64,000 nt of DNA from Nepenthes gracilis. Lineage: Eukaryota > Streptophyta > Magnoliopsida > Caryophyllales > Nepenthaceae. The stretch covers positions 4,674,501 through 4,738,500 of the forward strand of contig BSYO01000013.1 of NCBI GenBank assembly GCA_033239525.1, written 5' to 3'. The notes below the pieces were generated by a model. It was given only the letters and a program-made list of their open reading frames with translations. It did not search any database and was not told the origin of the DNA. Of this stretch, positions 62,300-64,000 are shown in pieces. Positions within the stretch are counted from its first letter, which is position 1. Every line of letters starts with the position of its first letter. The position numbers and the translations under genes are program-made.

Positions 62300-63608
62300 T
62301 TTAAACACATTCTAAAAACTAAATTTAATTTTGTGTTCCTGGATCATGACAGAAAGTCACTGAGATGATGAATTTGTCGTGATTATGAAATTATATTATG
62401 CATATATGTATGAGTGATTATGATTGGTTTAGCGAATACTAGAAGACCTTTCACAATCAAATTATATATCAAGTTTAGATATTCACCAAATTGAATCAAA
62501 TGATCTATTAAAATAAATTATCCAAACCGTTAATGTGTGAACTAATTTGATTTTGACAATTTATAGTACTAAATTTAGTAGTCTAAAAACTAATTGAATA
62601 TTAATATAATAATAATAATATTATTATTCTTATTTTAAACACATTCTAAAAACTAAATTTAATTTTGTATTCCTGGATCATGACTGAAAGTCACTGAGAT
62701 GATAAACTTGTCGTGATTATGAAATTATGTTATACATTTATGTAGGAGTGATTATGATTGGTTTAGTGAATACTAGAAGACCTTTCACAATCAAATTATA
62801 TATCAAGTTTTAGATATTCACCAAATTGAATCAAATGATCTGTTAAAATAAATTATCCAACCCATTAATGTGTGAACTAATTTGATTTTGATAATTTATA
62901 GTACTAAATTTAGTAGTCTAAAAACTAATTGAATATTAATATAATAATAATAATATTATTATTATTATTTTAAACACATTCTAAAAACTAAATTTAATTT
63001 TGTGTTCTCGATCATGTGAAAAGTCACTGAGATGATGAACTTGTCGTGATTATGAAATTATGTTATACATATATGTAGGAGTGATTATGATTGGTTTAGT
63101 GAATATTAGAAGACCTTTCACAATCAAATTATATATCAAGTTTTAGATATTCACCAAATTGAATCAAATGATCTGTTAAAATAAATTATCCAAACCGTTA
63201 ATGTGTGAACTAATTTGATTTTGACAATTTATAGTACTAAATTTAGTAGTCTAAAAACTAATTGAATATTAATATAATAATAATAATATTATTATTATTA
63301 TTTTAAACACATTCTAAAACTAAATTTAATTTTGTGTTTTACGGATCATGACAGAAAGTCACTGAGATGATGAACTTGTCGTGATTATGAAATTATGTTA
63401 TGCATATATGTAGGAGTGATTGTGATTGGTTTAATGAATATTAGAAGACCTTTCACAATCAAATTATATATCAAGTTTTAGATATTCACAAAATTGAATC
63501 AAATGATCTGTTAAAATAAATTATCTAAACCGTTAATGTGTGAACTAATTTGATTTTGACAATTTATAGTACTAAATTTAGTAGTCTAAAAACTAATTGA
63601 ATATTAAT

Positions 63609-63640
<32 letters not shown>

Positions 63641-63946
63641 TTAAACACATTCTAAAAATTAAATTTAATTTTGTGTTCCTGGATCATGACAGAAAGTCAC
63701 TGAGATGATGAACTTGTCGTGATTATGAAATTATGTTATGCATATATGTATGAGTGATTATGATTGGTTTAGTGAATATTAGAAGACAATTCACAATCAA
63801 ATTGTATATCGAGTTTTAGACATTTTTCAGATTGAATCAAATGATCTGTTAAGATAAATTATCCAAACCGTTAATGTGTGAACTAATTTGATTTTGACAA
63901 TCTATAGTACTAAATTTAGTAATCTAAAAACTAATTGAATATTAAT

Positions 63947-63978
<32 letters not shown>

Positions 63979-64000
63979 TTAAACACATTCTAAAAACTAA
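59976..64000 (+). repeat. tandem satellite array, about 335-338 bp monomer, 12 copies to the window edge
   Basis: Monomers, counted from the GGATCATGACA-type landmark, begin near 59986, 60321, 60656, 60991, 61327, 61662, 62000, 62338, 62672, 63006, 63340 and 63678; the last runs off the edge. Spacing is 334-338 bp, which is about two nucleosome lengths and typical for plant satellites. All are head-to-tail and roughly 93-97% alike by eye. Each holds a conserved first part (AAAGTCACTGAGATGATGAA), a long AT-rich middle, and a TAA/TTA triplet palindrome of variable length about 75 bp before the next landmark. No coding potential. Confidence 0.95.

Noticed and set aside
59976..64000. CRISPR-like or telomeric array
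   Set aside because: Units are ~336 bp, nearly identical along their whole length and without unique spacers, and lack TTTAGGG repeats. This is an ordinary plant-type satellite in structure.

Overview
This looks like nuclear DNA of a flowering plant, most likely a eudicot. It is AT-rich, its genes have introns and sit far apart, and retrotransposon remains fill much of the space between them. Five protein genes are well supported. Each was recognised from protein family features and, where introns are present, by joining exons at splice sites that keep the reading frame.

Left part (1-22 kb): a single-exon cytidine deaminase gene (1431-2384, +); a single-exon PRA1-family Rab-acceptor gene (6594-7187, -); a decayed Ty3/gypsy element of Tat type (7752-14152, coding on -) with both LTRs, primer site, gag, protease, RT and RNase H remnants but no integrase; a solo LTR with a perfect 5-bp target duplication (15025-15682); a second solo LTR (16039-17098); and a two-exon gene for a 98-residue one-helix membrane protein resembling the plant complex I ESSS subunit (18021-19020, -).

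Middle part (22-41 kb): one 12-exon gene on the minus strand (22110-38101) encodes a 474-residue glutamate-rich WD-repeat protein (GRWD1/HTD1 family). Its introns hold an antisense 2.2 kb LTR, a MITE, microsatellites and other repeats. Two of its 11 introns appear to use GC-AG splice sites. Head-to-head with it at 38965 is the start of another possible reading frame, followed at once by LTR-like DNA.

Right part (41-64 kb): mostly AT-rich intergenic DNA with a further copy of the second solo-LTR family (47575-48667, perfect target duplication), a related LTR (about 49154-50032) and a TRIM-like direct-repeat structure (52241-52744). It also holds a three-exon B-class GATA factor with an LLM tail (53254-54508, -; GNC/CGA1 type) and a copia-like LTR whose partner lies at the other end of the window. 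A 2.5 kb solo LTR (57504-59999) then abuts a tandem satellite array of about 335-338 bp monomers that runs off the right edge.

The most unusual signal is at 57.5-64 kb. Every satellite monomer carries a diverged copy of the last ~24 bp of the adjacent solo LTR plus its target duplication, which suggests that the satellite arose from an LTR/flank junction. Monomers 2-3-4 and 9-10-11 match as a series at a constant ~2,350 bp offset, a first sign of higher-order organisation. The genes are unrelated housekeeping or regulatory genes and do not form a pathway cluster.
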